A stretch of DNA of 64,000 nt from DASVCS01 sp036381495 (GTDB lineage Bacteria > Gemmatimonadota > Gemmatimonadetes > Longimicrobiales > RSA9), in NCBI GenBank assembly GCA_036381495.1, contig DASVCS010000081.1, forward strand, positions 30,320 through 94,319, read 5' to 3'. The notes under the pieces are model-generated. The model was not told the origin of the DNA. It searched no databases and saw only the letters and a program-made list of their open reading frames with translations. Both the position numbers and the translations under genes were made by a program. This document shows positions 19,927 to 27,866 of this stretch, in pieces (position 1 is the first letter of the stretch; every line of letters starts with the position of its first letter).

Positions 19927-20478
19927 TCAGACCTCCATGACCTCCTGCTCCTTGGCCGCAAGGAGCTGGTCGATCCGCTCGATGAACTGGTCCGTCAAGC
20001 GCTGGATCTCGTCCACCTGTCGGTGCGCCTCATCCTCTCCGATCTCATGCGCCTGCTGGCGCCGCCGGATCTCCTTGTTCGCCTCCTGGCGCGCGTGCCT
20101 CACCGCGACGCGGCCCTCCTCCGCCAGCCGGTGCAGCAGCCGCACCAGATCCCTGCGACGTTCCTCGTTCAACGCAGGGATCGGAAGCCGGATGACATTG
20201 CCGTCGTTCGCCGGGTTCAGGCCCAGGTCCGACGCCTGAATCGCCTTCTCGATGTCCGGCAGCAAACTCTTGTCCCAGGGTTGGATCAGCAACAATCGCG
20301 GCTCCGGTGCGCTGATCGTGCTCACCTGGTTCAACGGCATCTTGCTCCCGTACGCCGTCACACGCACCGTGTCCAGGAGCGCCGGACTGGCCTTGCCGGT
20401 CCGAACCGACGCGAACTCACGGCGCATCGCCGCCAGCGCCTTCTCCATCTGCTCCCGCGCATGCGCTGTCGAATCCAT
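19927..20478 (-). CDS. frr: Ribosome recycling factor
   Basis: 183 residues. It splits post-termination ribosomes with EF-G. The ATG at 20478 has a GGAGGGG ribosome site, and the longer open frame upstream is not needed. Family features are EFASVRTGKASPALLDTVRVTAYGS, LNQVSTISAPEPRLLLIQPWD, GLNPANDGNVIRLPIPALNEERRRDLV, and a C-terminal long helix. The usual rpsB-tsf-pyrH-frr order is kept, 55 nt after pyrH. Confidence 0.96.
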   Translation of the reverse strand: MDSTAHAREQMEKALAAMRREFASVRTGKASPALLDTVRVTAYGSKMPLNQVSTISAPEPRLLLIQPWDKSLLPDIEKAIQASDLGLNPANDGNVIRLPIPALNEERRRDLVRLLHRLAEEGRVAVRHARQEANKEIRRRQQAHEIGEDEAHRQVDEIQRLTDQFIERIDQLLAAKEQEVMEV

Positions 20479-20533
20479 GGGCCCCTCCCTTCGCCGTACC
20501 CGCCGGAAAACCGCTAAGATAACCGACGGACCT

Positions 20534-21256
20534 TCAGCAGACCAGCGTGCCGACGCGCTCTCCACGAATCGCCGCCGCCACCGCGCCACGCCGCTGGATG
20601 TTCAACACCACGATCGGAAGATCGTTGTCCTTGCACAACGAGATCGCTGCCGCGTCCATGACCCCCAACTCCCGGGTCATCACCTCCATGAACGACAACC
20701 GCGGAATGAATTCCGCGGTCGGATCCTTCGTCGGATCGGCGCTGTAGACGCCCTCGACCTTGGTCGCCTTGATCAGGACGTCCGCCTCCATCTCGATCGC
20801 GCGGAGGACCGCCGCCGTGTCCGTCGAGAAGTACGGGTTCCCCGTGCCTCCGGCGAAGACCACCACGCGCCCCTTCTCGAGGTGCCGCAACGCGCGCCGC
20901 CGGATGTACGGCTCCGCCAACTCCTCCATGCGGATCGCCGTCATCACCCGCGTCTGCACGCCCTTGCGCTCGAGCAGGTCCTGAAGCGCCAGTGCGTTGA
21001 TGATCGTCGCCAGCATGCCCATGTAATCCGCGCTGACACGATCCATCCCTTCCTGGCTCGCCTGCGTCCCCCGCACGATGTTGCCCCCGCCGATCACCAG
21101 CCCCAGCGCCACCCCCATCTCATGGACAGACTTGATCTCATCCGTCATCCGATCCACGACGGGCGGCGAGATCCCGAACCCCTGATCACCCGCCAGCGCT
21201 TCGCCGCTCAGCTTCAACAGCACCCGCCGATACCGCAGCTCGTCCTTCGTCGCCAA
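20534..21256 (-). CDS. pyrH: UMP kinase
   Basis: A hexameric amino-acid-kinase-fold enzyme phosphorylating UMP to UDP. Motifs: RVLLKLSGEALAG, VIGGGNIVRG, VVFAGGTGNPYFSTDTAA, ADVLIKATKVEGVYSADP and MDAAAISLCKDNDLPIVV. The start is a choice. TTG at 21256 gives 240 residues beginning (M)ATKDELRYRRVLLKLSGEAL, closely matching the family N-terminus, and has GGGGAG at good spacing. ATG at 21283 adds nine residues without a good ribosome site. I prefer the TTG. It lies about 60 nt after tsf. Confidence 0.93.
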   Translation of the reverse strand: MATKDELRYRRVLLKLSGEALAGDQGFGISPPVVDRMTDEIKSVHEMGVALGLVIGGGNIVRGTQASQEGMDRVSADYMGMLATIINALALQDLLERKGVQTRVMTAIRMEELAEPYIRRRALRHLEKGRVVVFAGGTGNPYFSTDTAAVLRAIEMEADVLIKATKVEGVYSADPTKDPTAEFIPRLSFMEVMTRELGVMDAAAISLCKDNDLPIVVLNIQRRGAVAAAIRGERVGTLVC

Positions 21257-21315
21257 ACCATCTCCCCGGGTCCCAGGCTCCATCCGCCGGGCAACGCCGC
21301 CCGCCGCGCGTTCCC

Positions 21316-21909
21316 CTACTCGCCCAGTTCGAACCGCGCGAAGCGTCGCACCACGATCCGCTCCCCCGTCCGCGCCGAGACCTCCGTGATGAGCTGCCCC
21401 ACCGTCTTCTCCGGCACCTTCACGAACGGTTGCTCGAGGAGCGTGTTGTCCGCAAAAAACTTCTTCATCCTCCCGTCTACGATCCGATCCCACAGGTGTT
21501 CCGGCTTCCCTTCCTTCTTCACCTGCTCCCGGAAGACCGAACGCTCCCGCTCCACCACTTCCGCCGGAATCTCCTCCTCCGAAATCGCCAGCGGAGCCGA
21601 CGCCGCCACGTGCATTGCCAGGTCCCGCACCAGCCCCTGGAACTCGTCCGTTCGGGCGACGAAGTCCGTCTCGCAGTTCACTTCGATCAGCACGCCGATC
21701 CGGCCGCCCATGTGCACGTAGCTCCCGATCGCGCCTTCCCGCGCCTCACGCCCTGCACGCTTCGCCGCCTTCGCCGCACCCTTCGCCCGCAGGATGTCCA
21801 CCGCCGTTTCAATGTCACCGCCGGCTTCCTCCAACGCCTTCTTGCATTCCAACATCCCGGCGCCCGTCCGATCCCGCAGCGCCTTCACCTGCTCCGCACT
21901 GATCGCCAT
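21316..21909 (-). CDS. tsf: Elongation factor Ts
   Basis: 197 residues, the short EF-Ts type. It is the guanine exchange factor for EF-Tu. The ATG at 21909 (MAISAEQVKALRDRTGAGMLECKKAL) is the family start; the upstream open extension is leader. The EF-Tu contact TDFVARTDEFQ is present. A single compact dimerisation region replaces the duplicated one of E. coli. It is separated from rpsB by 178 nt holding a terminator-like hairpin (22003-22055), which may reduce tsf relative to rpsB. Confidence 0.96.
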   Translation of the reverse strand: MAISAEQVKALRDRTGAGMLECKKALEEAGGDIETAVDILRAKGAAKAAKRAGREAREGAIGSYVHMGGRIGVLIEVNCETDFVARTDEFQGLVRDLAMHVAASAPLAISEEEIPAEVVERERSVFREQVKKEGKPEHLWDRIVDGRMKKFFADNTLLEQPFVKVPEKTVGQLITEVSARTGERIVVRRFARFELGE

Positions 21910-22002
21910 GCGTCCTGTCCCTTCCTGTCCAATGCCATTCGTCACTTCACGACCCTTCCATGTGCCGCCTCCCGACGACACCCACAGCCCCCGCGCCGCA
22001 CT

Positions 22003-22055
22003 CGTGAAAAAGCGCCGCAGAGCTGCAGGGCTGCAGCGCTGCAGCGCTGTTCACG
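22003..22055 (-). terminator. Terminator-like hairpin/attenuator between rpsB and tsf
   Basis: A 53-nt near-perfect inverted repeat. CGTGAA (22003-22008) pairs with TTCACG (22050-22055), AGCGC (22011-22015) with GCGCT (22044-22048), GCAG (22017-22020) with CTGC (22039-22042), and CTGCAG (22023-22028) with CTGCAG (22031-22036). On the minus strand the inner stem is followed directly by TTTTT (complement of 22006-22011 region), as in an intrinsic terminator. It sits between rpsB and tsf, where partial termination would lower tsf expression. Confidence 0.7.
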
Positions 22056-22087
22056 CGCTGAGCGGCCACGACCGGCGAGGCGGCGAC

Positions 22088-22948
22088 CTACGCCTCCTCG
22101 CCCTCCTCGCCCGTCCGGAGGTTCGCGATCACCTCCGGCCGCGGACGCCGGCGCCGGCGTGGGCGCCGGCGCGGGCGCTTCTCCTCTTCCTGCTGTGCCA
22201 TCCCCGTCTCCGAGGAATATGTCACGGCCTCCGCCTCCGCGGCCCGCCGCCGCACCTCCGGCGGGAGCTCGCGCCGCGCCTGCTCGATCGAATCCGCGAC
22301 CGCGCCCGCGATCAACATGACGGCCCGGATCGCATCATCGTTCCCCGGAATCGGGTAGTCGATCAGATCCGGATCCGCGTTCGTGTCCGCGATCGCGATC
22401 ACGGGGATCCCCAGCTTGTTCGCTTCCTTGACCGCGATCAACTCCTTCTTCGCATCGACGGCGAAGATCGCCCCCGGCAGCCGGGCCATGTCCTTCACCC
22501 CGGCCAGGTACTTCGCCAGCTTCTCGCGCTCCCGCGAGAGCATCAACTGTTCCTTCTTCGTATAGAACTCGAAGGCGCCTTCCTCCAGCCCACGCTCGAG
22601 ATCCTTCAGCCGTCGGATCTGCTTCTTGATCGTCTGAAAGTTGGTGAGCATTCCGCCCAGCCAGCGCTCCGTCACGTAAAACGCATCGCAACGCTGCGCT
22701 TCCTGCTCGATGACCGGCCGCAACTGCCGCTTCGTACAGACGAACAAGACCCGATCGCCCCGGAGCGTCACCTCCCGCACGATACGCTGCGCCTCTTGCA
22801 GACACTGCAGCGTCTTCTTCAGGTCGATGATGTAGATGCCGTTGCGCTCCGCGAAGATGTAACGCCGCATCTTCGGGTTCCAACGGCTGGTCTGGTGCCC
22901 GAAATGGACACCCGCCGCCAGGAGATCTTTGAGCTGGACTTCTGCCAT
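22088..22948 (-). CDS. rpsB: 30S ribosomal protein S2
   Basis: 286 residues. S2 binds the head-body junction of the 30S subunit together with bS1. Core signatures are LLAAGVHFGHQTSRWNPKM, RNGIYIIDLKKTLQ, RWLGGMLTNF and ADTNADPDLIDYPIPGNDDA. The C-terminus extends ~45 residues beyond the usual core. It ends with a very basic tract (KRPRRRPRRRRRPRPEV) and then an acidic tail, a likely rRNA-contact or disordered extension. The gene follows rpsI by 183 nt, and I could not identify a convincing promoter in that gap. Confidence 0.97.
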   Translation of the reverse strand: MAEVQLKDLLAAGVHFGHQTSRWNPKMRRYIFAERNGIYIIDLKKTLQCLQEAQRIVREVTLRGDRVLFVCTKRQLRPVIEQEAQRCDAFYVTERWLGGMLTNFQTIKKQIRRLKDLERGLEEGAFEFYTKKEQLMLSREREKLAKYLAGVKDMARLPGAIFAVDAKKELIAVKEANKLGIPVIAIADTNADPDLIDYPIPGNDDAIRAVMLIAGAVADSIEQARRELPPEVRRRAAEAEAVTYSSETGMAQQEEEKRPRRRPRRRRRPRPEVIANLRTGEEGEEA

Positions 22949-23131
22949 TCCCTAACTGCCTCTCGATGGGGTTGGACCTCCACCGCCTTCCTCCGCCCCG
23001 CCGCCCTGTCCGGGACCCCAGCGAAACGTCCGGCGATGTGCGTATTGATCAGGCCAAGGCTCCACGCCGACTGCGCCGGCGCCACGCCAAGCGCCGCCGC
23101 ACAGCCCCTTGGTCTTAACCTTCGAGGCGCA

Positions 23132-23527
23132 TCAGCGCTTCGAGAACTGGAACCGCTTGCGTGCCCCCGGCCGGCCCGGCTTCTTCCGCTCGACCTCCCG
23201 CGGATCCCGGGTGAGGAGCCCGCGCGCGCGCATCGTGCCGCGCAGATCCGGGTCCATCACGACCAGCGCGCGCGCCACCGCCAGACGAATCGCGCCCGCC
23301 TGCCCCGTCAGCCCGCCGCCGTTCACCTTCACCTTGACGTCCAGCCGCCCCTGCTGCTCCGCCGCGAGCAACGGCTCCTGCGCATGTTGTTGCAACGACA
23401 GCCGCGGGAAGTATTCCGCCAGCGTCCGCCCGTTCACCTCCCACGTCCCATCTCCGGGCCGCAGGTACACCCGCGCCACGCTCGCCTTCCGCCGACCCAC
23501 GCCGTGATACTGCTCCCTCACCGCCAT
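23132..23527 (-). CDS. rpsI: 30S ribosomal protein S9
   Basis: 131 residues with the invariant C-terminal Lys/Arg tail (GARKRFQFSKR) that reaches the P-site tRNA. Core motifs are GVGRRKASVARVYLRPG, VNGGGLTGQAGAIRLAVARAL and LLTRDPREVERKKPGRPGAR. It starts one nucleotide after the rplM stop, the near-universal rplM-rpsI pair. Downstream lies a GC-rich spacer before rpsB. Confidence 0.97.
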   Translation of the reverse strand: MAVREQYHGVGRRKASVARVYLRPGDGTWEVNGRTLAEYFPRLSLQQHAQEPLLAAEQQGRLDVKVKVNGGGLTGQAGAIRLAVARALVVMDPDLRGTMRARGLLTRDPREVERKKPGRPGARKRFQFSKR

Positions 23528-23528
23528 C

Positions 23529-23957
23529 TCAAACCTCCAACGGCTCGGGCTTCTGGCCCTCGTGCGGGTGCGACGGGCCCGCGTAGACTCGCAGCTTCTT
23601 CCGCACCAGCCGCCCCAGGTTGTTCTTCGGCAACATCCCCTTCACCGCACGCTCGATCACCCGTTCCGGGTGTTCGGCCAGCATCTCCTTGAAAGGCGTG
23701 AACCGCTCGCCGCCCATGTACCCCGTGTGGCGGAAATAACGCTTCTGCTCCGCCTTGTTCCCCGTCACGCGAACCTTCTCGGCGTTGATCACCACCACGA
23801 AGTCGCCCGTGTCCAGATGCGGCGTGTACATCGGCTTGTGCTTGCCGCGCAGGATCTTCGCCACCTCGCTGGCGAGCCGGCCCAAGACCTTCCCCTCCGC
23901 ATCGACCAGCCACCACCGGCGTTGCAGCTCGGATGCCTTCGGCGTATACGTCTTCAT
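23529..23957 (-). CDS. rplM: 50S ribosomal protein L13
   Basis: 142 residues from the ATG at 23957, preceded by GGAAGGA. L13 is an early assembly protein of the 50S subunit. Motifs: WWLVDAEGKVLGRLASEVAKILRGKHKP, DFVVVINAEKVRVTGNK, RHTGYMGGERF, and AVKGMLPKNNLGR with KLRVYAGPSHPHEGQ. The upstream open extension overlaps the promoter and is rejected. It is the first gene after the promoter at 24000-24028. Confidence 0.97.
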   Translation of the reverse strand: MKTYTPKASELQRRWWLVDAEGKVLGRLASEVAKILRGKHKPMYTPHLDTGDFVVVINAEKVRVTGNKAEQKRYFRHTGYMGGERFTPFKEMLAEHPERVIERAVKGMLPKNNLGRLVRKKLRVYAGPSHPHEGQKPEPLEV

Positions 23958-23999
23958 TCCTTCCTCATACGGATTCCGTACAACGCGGCACAGCTTTTC

Positions 24000-24028
24000 A
24001 GAATAGCTCGGATCACAGCCAATGTCAA
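24000..24028 (-). promoter_or_regulatory. Sigma-70-type promoter of rplM-rpsI operon
   Basis: Minus strand: TTGACA (24023-24028), a 17-nt spacer, TATTCT (24000-24005). The -35 is perfect, the -10 matches four of six, and the spacing is ideal. The predicted start near 23993 leaves a ~35-nt leader with the GGAAGGA ribosome site. It lies in an AT-richer gap just after the sigma factor gene and probably drives the ribosomal-protein operon. Confidence 0.8.
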
Positions 24029-24137
24029 GTCCATCCGACGCTTCACCGGCCGCACGCGCGTCGAACCGCCATTCCGCGCTACCGCCGCCCCGATGCGCGG
24101 ACACCCCGCGACGCCCGCAGCGGATCCGGCCCCTGGC

Positions 24138-24995
24138 TCAGCCCAGAAACGTCTCGAGGAAGCGCGCCCGTGATGCGTGCCGCAGGCGCGCGAGTGCACG
24201 TTCCTTGATCTGGCGCACCCGCTCGCGCGTGATCCCGAGGAGCGTGCCGATCTCCTCGAGCGTCATGGGCTCCTGGCCATCCAGTCCGAAATACAATCGG
24301 AGGATCTTCGCCTCCCTCTCCTTGAGCGTGCTGAGCGCCTCTTCGATCGTGAAGGAGAGTGCGCGCGTGTAGGTTTCGTCATCGGGCGTCGGCGAATACT
24401 GGTCCGGGAGATAGTCCAGCAGCCGTCCGTCCTCGCCCGGTGTCAACGGAGCATCCAGCGAGAGGTGTGTCTGGGAGAGCGCGAGCGTCCGCTCGACCTC
24501 CTCCTGGCTGAGGTCCAGGTCGTCGGCCAGCTCGTCCGGCGTCGGCTCGCGCCCCAACTCCTGTAGCAGCGCGGAGGAGCGGCGCCCGATCCGGTGCAGC
24601 GCGCCCGCTCGGTTCAGCGGCACACGCACGATCCGGCTCTGCTCCGCCAGCGCCTGGAGGATCGCCTGCCGGATCCACCAGACCGCGTACGAGATGAACT
24701 TGATCCCCTTCGTCTCGTCGAACTTGTGCGCCGCCCGGATCAAGCCGAGGTTCCCCTCGTTGATCAGGTCGCCCAACGCGACGCCCTGGTTCTGGTACTT
24801 CTTTGCCACCGAGACGACGAAGCGGAGGTTGGAACGAACGAGCTTGTCGAGCGCGTCCGGGTCGGATCGTTTGATGCGGCGCGCTAGTTCGATCTCCTCT
24901 TCCCGGCTCAGTAGGGGATACGCACTGATCTCCCTGAGATACTGATCAAGGGAACTCTCGTCCTGCATGTCCTTGCGCATCGAGGTGAAGCCCAT
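24138..24995 (-). CDS. RpoD/SigA-family RNA polymerase sigma factor
   Basis: 285 residues. Region 1.2 is SLDQYLREISAYPLLSREEEIELARRI. Region 2 has VRSNLRFVVSVAKKYQNQGVALGDLINEGNLGLIRAAHKFD and the -10 recognition helix FISYAVWWIRQAI. Region 3 follows, and region 4 has the -35 recognition helix EEIGTLLGITRERVRQIKERAL. There is no region 1.1 or long NCR, as in compact group 1/2 sigmas. It resembles the primary sigma of several FCB-group bacteria, but a longer RpoD could exist elsewhere. The ATG at 24995 has GGAG; ATG five codons in is an alternative. Confidence 0.92.
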   Translation of the reverse strand: MGFTSMRKDMQDESSLDQYLREISAYPLLSREEEIELARRIKRSDPDALDKLVRSNLRFVVSVAKKYQNQGVALGDLINEGNLGLIRAAHKFDETKGIKFISYAVWWIRQAILQALAEQSRIVRVPLNRAGALHRIGRRSSALLQELGREPTPDELADDLDLSQEEVERTLALSQTHLSLDAPLTPGEDGRLLDYLPDQYSPTPDDETYTRALSFTIEEALSTLKEREAKILRLYFGLDGQEPMTLEEIGTLLGITRERVRQIKERALARLRHASRARFLETFLG

Positions 24996-25159
24996 GCGGC
25001 GCTCCGTGGCTGCAACGGAGAGGAGTGTTGCCGGATTCGGCCGTGATGGATTTTCGAATGTATGTATGAGCGCCCCAGGCGGGGTGCGTTCGTGTGCCGG
25101 TATGGAAAGGACGGCGGGCCGCGGCGACGGCCGGCCGGAAATCGCTTCTGAATCCGTTG

Positions 25160-25939
25160 CTAGTGAATTCCGCTACCGATCCGCCCCCAGCGGATCTGCG
25201 TCAGCCATGGGAACGGATGGGCGATGCTCGGATCGAACGAGTAATAGATGAAGAGCGGTTGACCCTTGATCGCGGAGCCATCGACGAAGCCCCAGTACCG
25301 CGAGTCTTCCGAGTCGTCGCGATTGTCGCCGAGCATGAAGTACTTGCCTTCCGGGACGACGATGGGCCCCCAATTGTCGCGTGTCGGCCGGTACTTCTGG
25401 GGGTCGACGTCCGAGACCAGATACCGGCGCTGCCAATCGGCGGGCAACGCGACATCGAAACCGGGTGGATCCCGGTGCTGCACGTACGGCTCGACCTGTG
25501 CCTCCCCGTTGATGAAGAGTACGCCTTCGCGCATGGCGAGGGTGTCGCCGGGTTCACCGATCAGTCGCTTGACGTAGTTCTTGTCGGGTTCGTGCGGCGG
25601 CACGAAGACGACGACGTCACCGCGATGCGGCTCATCGAACGCCGGGAGATGGAAGTCGGTCCCCGGGATCTGCGCGCCGTAGACGGCCTTGTTCACGAGC
25701 AGGAAATCGCCGACGAGGAGTGTATTCTCCATGCTGCCGGTCGGGATTCGGAACGCCTCGACGATGAAGGTCCGGATGATGAGGAACAGGATGACGGCGA
25801 CGAATATGGATTTGACCCAGTCCCACGCCCACCGCAGGAATGATGGATTTCCCGCCGCGGTCGAGCCGCCCTTCACCCTCTTTTCACGTATCCGGCCTGC
25901 CTCGGGCCGGCGAACCTCAGGCTTCACGGCCACTCCCAA
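25160..25939 (-). CDS. lepB: Signal peptidase I
   Basis: 259 residues with one membrane segment (about 43-60) and a periplasmic catalytic domain. It cleaves Sec and Tat signal peptides. The catalytic Ser is in PTGSMENTLLVGD. The general-base Lys is in KNYVKRLIGEPGDTL, and the box E-type GDNRDDSEDSRYWGFV is complete. An N-terminal cytoplasmic extension of ~40 charged residues precedes the TM. It lies upstream of the sigma gene in the same direction (164-nt gap). It would process the signal peptides of the exported proteins in this window. Confidence 0.95.
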   Translation of the reverse strand: MGVAVKPEVRRPEAGRIREKRVKGGSTAAGNPSFLRWAWDWVKSIFVAVILFLIIRTFIVEAFRIPTGSMENTLLVGDFLLVNKAVYGAQIPGTDFHLPAFDEPHRGDVVVFVPPHEPDKNYVKRLIGEPGDTLAMREGVLFINGEAQVEPYVQHRDPPGFDVALPADWQRRYLVSDVDPQKYRPTRDNWGPIVVPEGKYFMLGDNRDDSEDSRYWGFVDGSAIKGQPLFIYYSFDPSIAHPFPWLTQIRWGRIGSGIH

Positions 25940-26176
25940 GATGCCGATGGAGACGTTGAAATGTCAAATCCGCAGTCCAGGCCGGGGATCGACGCCCGAC
26001 AGAATTCGCGTACGACGGTCCGTCCATCGTGCGATCCCGCCGAACGTGCCGCCGCCGGGGCCGGCCTCCCGGCCACCACCCGGCCGGCGATTTCCTACCC
26101 TGCGGGGCAGAGCGCGTTCCGGACCCCGCCCGCGTCCAGCGGCGCGTGCCGCACTGCGGCGGGTGGATGCAGCGCC

Positions 26177-26198
26177 CCGCCCGGCGCTCGCCGGGCGG
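26177..26198 (-). terminator. GC-rich hairpin after aldehyde dehydrogenase gene
   Basis: A perfect 10-bp inverted repeat, CCGCCCGGCG and CGCCGGGCGG, with a 2-nt loop, 35 nt past the aldehyde dehydrogenase stop on the minus strand. There is no T-run. The position suits a transcription stop or mRNA 3'-end stabiliser in the 293-nt gap before lepB; nothing else could be recognised in that gap. Confidence 0.5.
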
Positions 26199-26232
26199 CG
26201 GCACCCCACCGCTCGAAGATGGCTCGGCCCCA

Positions 26233-27738
26233 TCAATACGGTGATGCGTTGTAGGTGTCGATCTGCGCCCGCTGGAGTCGGCCGGAGTAGTCGATGTAGA
26301 TCACCTTGGTCTCGCTGTAGAAGTCGTAGACTTCCCATCCGCCCTCGCGGTGGCCGTTGCCGGTCTTCTTCACGCCGCCGAACGGTAGGTGCGCTTCGGC
26401 GCCGATCGTCGGGGCGTTGATGTACGTGATCCCGTTGTCGAGTTCCGTGACCGCACGGAACGCGCCATGGAGATCTCTGGTGTAGAGCGAGCTCGAGAGA
26501 CCGTACTCGACCTCGTTGTTGACCCGGATCGCCTCGGCCAGGTCGCGGACGCGGATCACGCTGAGGACCGGACCGAACACTTCTTCGCACGCGAGCCGCG
26601 AGCCCGGCCGGACGCCGCGCAGGATGGTGGGCTCGTAGAAGAAGCCGCGGTCGAGCGCTCCGCCCCGCGCCCGCCGGCCACCGACGAGGATCTCATCGCC
26701 CTCGGCGCGCGCCGCTTCGATGTAGGACTCGACCTTCTCGAGCGCCTGCCGATTGATCAACGGTCCGACGTCCACCGTCTCGTCCAGGCCATCGCCCAGG
26801 CGGAGTTCGCGCGTCCGCTCCACCAGCCGTTCCAGGAACTCGTCGTGAACGGCTTCATGCAGCAGCAGCCGGCTGGTCGCGGTACAGCGCTGGCCGGTCG
26901 TGCCGAAGGCGCCCCACAGCACGCCATCGAGCGCGAGTTCCGTATCCGCATCCGGCAGGACGATCTGCGCGTTCTTTCCCCCCATCTCGAGCGAGAGGCG
27001 CTTGTGCATCCGGCCGCACACTTCCCCGATGCTCGAGCCGGTCGCCGTCGAGCCGGTGAAGGAGATGACCGGGATCCCCGGATGCCGGACGATCGCAGCA
27101 CCGACCTCCTCGCCGAGGCCGTGCACGAGCTGCACGACATCCGGCGGGAGTCCGGCCTCGAGCAGGATCTCGACCAGCAGCGTAGCGGTGTGCGGCACGT
27201 CCTCGGCCGGTTTGAGGATGATCGAGTTCCCGCAGACCAGTGCGGGGAACGCCTTCCAGGTCGGAATCGCGAGCGGGAAGTTGAACGGCGTGATCAGCCC
27301 GCAGACGCCGATCGGACGGCGGTAGCTCATCGCCCACTTGTCCGGCAGCTCGCTCGGAACGGTGCGGCCGAACAGGCGGCGCCCTTCCATTGCCGCGTAG
27401 TAGGCCGTATCGATCCCCTCCTGCACGTCGCCGCGCGTCTCCTCGAGGACCTTTCCCATCTCGCGGGTCATGGTCCGCGCGATCTCTTCCTTGCGCGCCG
27501 TGAGCAGATCACCCACGCGCCGGAGCACGTCGCCGCGTTGTGGCGCGGGCGTGCGCCGCCACCGCTCGAATCCCTCGGCGGCGGAGTTCACGGCCCGCTC
27601 GACATCCTGCGCACCGGACCGGGGCCACAGACCGATCAGATCGTCCGTGTCCGCCGGATTACGGTTCTCGAAGTACTCGCCGGTCGTCGGCTCGACCCAC
27701 TCGCCACCGATGAAGTTCTTGAATCGCTCCGCCATCAT
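26233..27738 (-). CDS. NAD(P)-dependent aldehyde dehydrogenase
   Basis: 501 residues. It oxidises an aldehyde to the acid; the substrate is not assignable from sequence. The fold motifs are complete: LITPFNFPLAIPTWK, ILKPAEDVPHTA, FTGSTATGSSIGE (cofactor), the catalytic Glu in LSLEMGGKNAQ, the catalytic Cys in GTTGQRCTATSR, and EEVFGPVLSVI. The C-terminal INAPTIGAEAHLPFGGVKKTGNGHREGG resembles semialdehyde dehydrogenases acting on amino-acid-derived aldehydes (ALDH7-like), which is an inference only. GGAGGTG precedes ATGATG at 27738/27735. The frame is open further upstream without a ribosome site. Confidence 0.92.
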   Translation of the reverse strand: MMAERFKNFIGGEWVEPTTGEYFENRNPADTDDLIGLWPRSGAQDVERAVNSAAEGFERWRRTPAPQRGDVLRRVGDLLTARKEEIARTMTREMGKVLEETRGDVQEGIDTAYYAAMEGRRLFGRTVPSELPDKWAMSYRRPIGVCGLITPFNFPLAIPTWKAFPALVCGNSIILKPAEDVPHTATLLVEILLEAGLPPDVVQLVHGLGEEVGAAIVRHPGIPVISFTGSTATGSSIGEVCGRMHKRLSLEMGGKNAQIVLPDADTELALDGVLWGAFGTTGQRCTATSRLLLHEAVHDEFLERLVERTRELRLGDGLDETVDVGPLINRQALEKVESYIEAARAEGDEILVGGRRARGGALDRGFFYEPTILRGVRPGSRLACEEVFGPVLSVIRVRDLAEAIRVNNEVEYGLSSSLYTRDLHGAFRAVTELDNGITYINAPTIGAEAHLPFGGVKKTGNGHREGGWEVYDFYSETKVIYIDYSGRLQRAQIDTYNASPY

Positions 27739-27866
27739 CACCTCCGGATCGTACGGCCGGCGTGGCCGCCGTGCGGCACGCGCCGCATTGTGGTACTTCG
27801 GGTCGCCGGACGCAACCTCTCGTCCCGCGAACGATCCGCCCGTGCCGGCCTGCGGCCGCCCCGCGC

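Noticed and set aside
17991..19940. 649-codon plus-strand frame opposite dxr, cdsA and uppS
   Set aside because: Antisense shadow produced by high GC; its low-complexity Arg/His/Pro content fits no protein family.
23039..23110. Terminator between rpsI and rpsB
   Set aside because: GGCGGCGC/GCGCCGGC can pair with one mismatch, but there is no T-run and the spacer is uniformly GC-rich.
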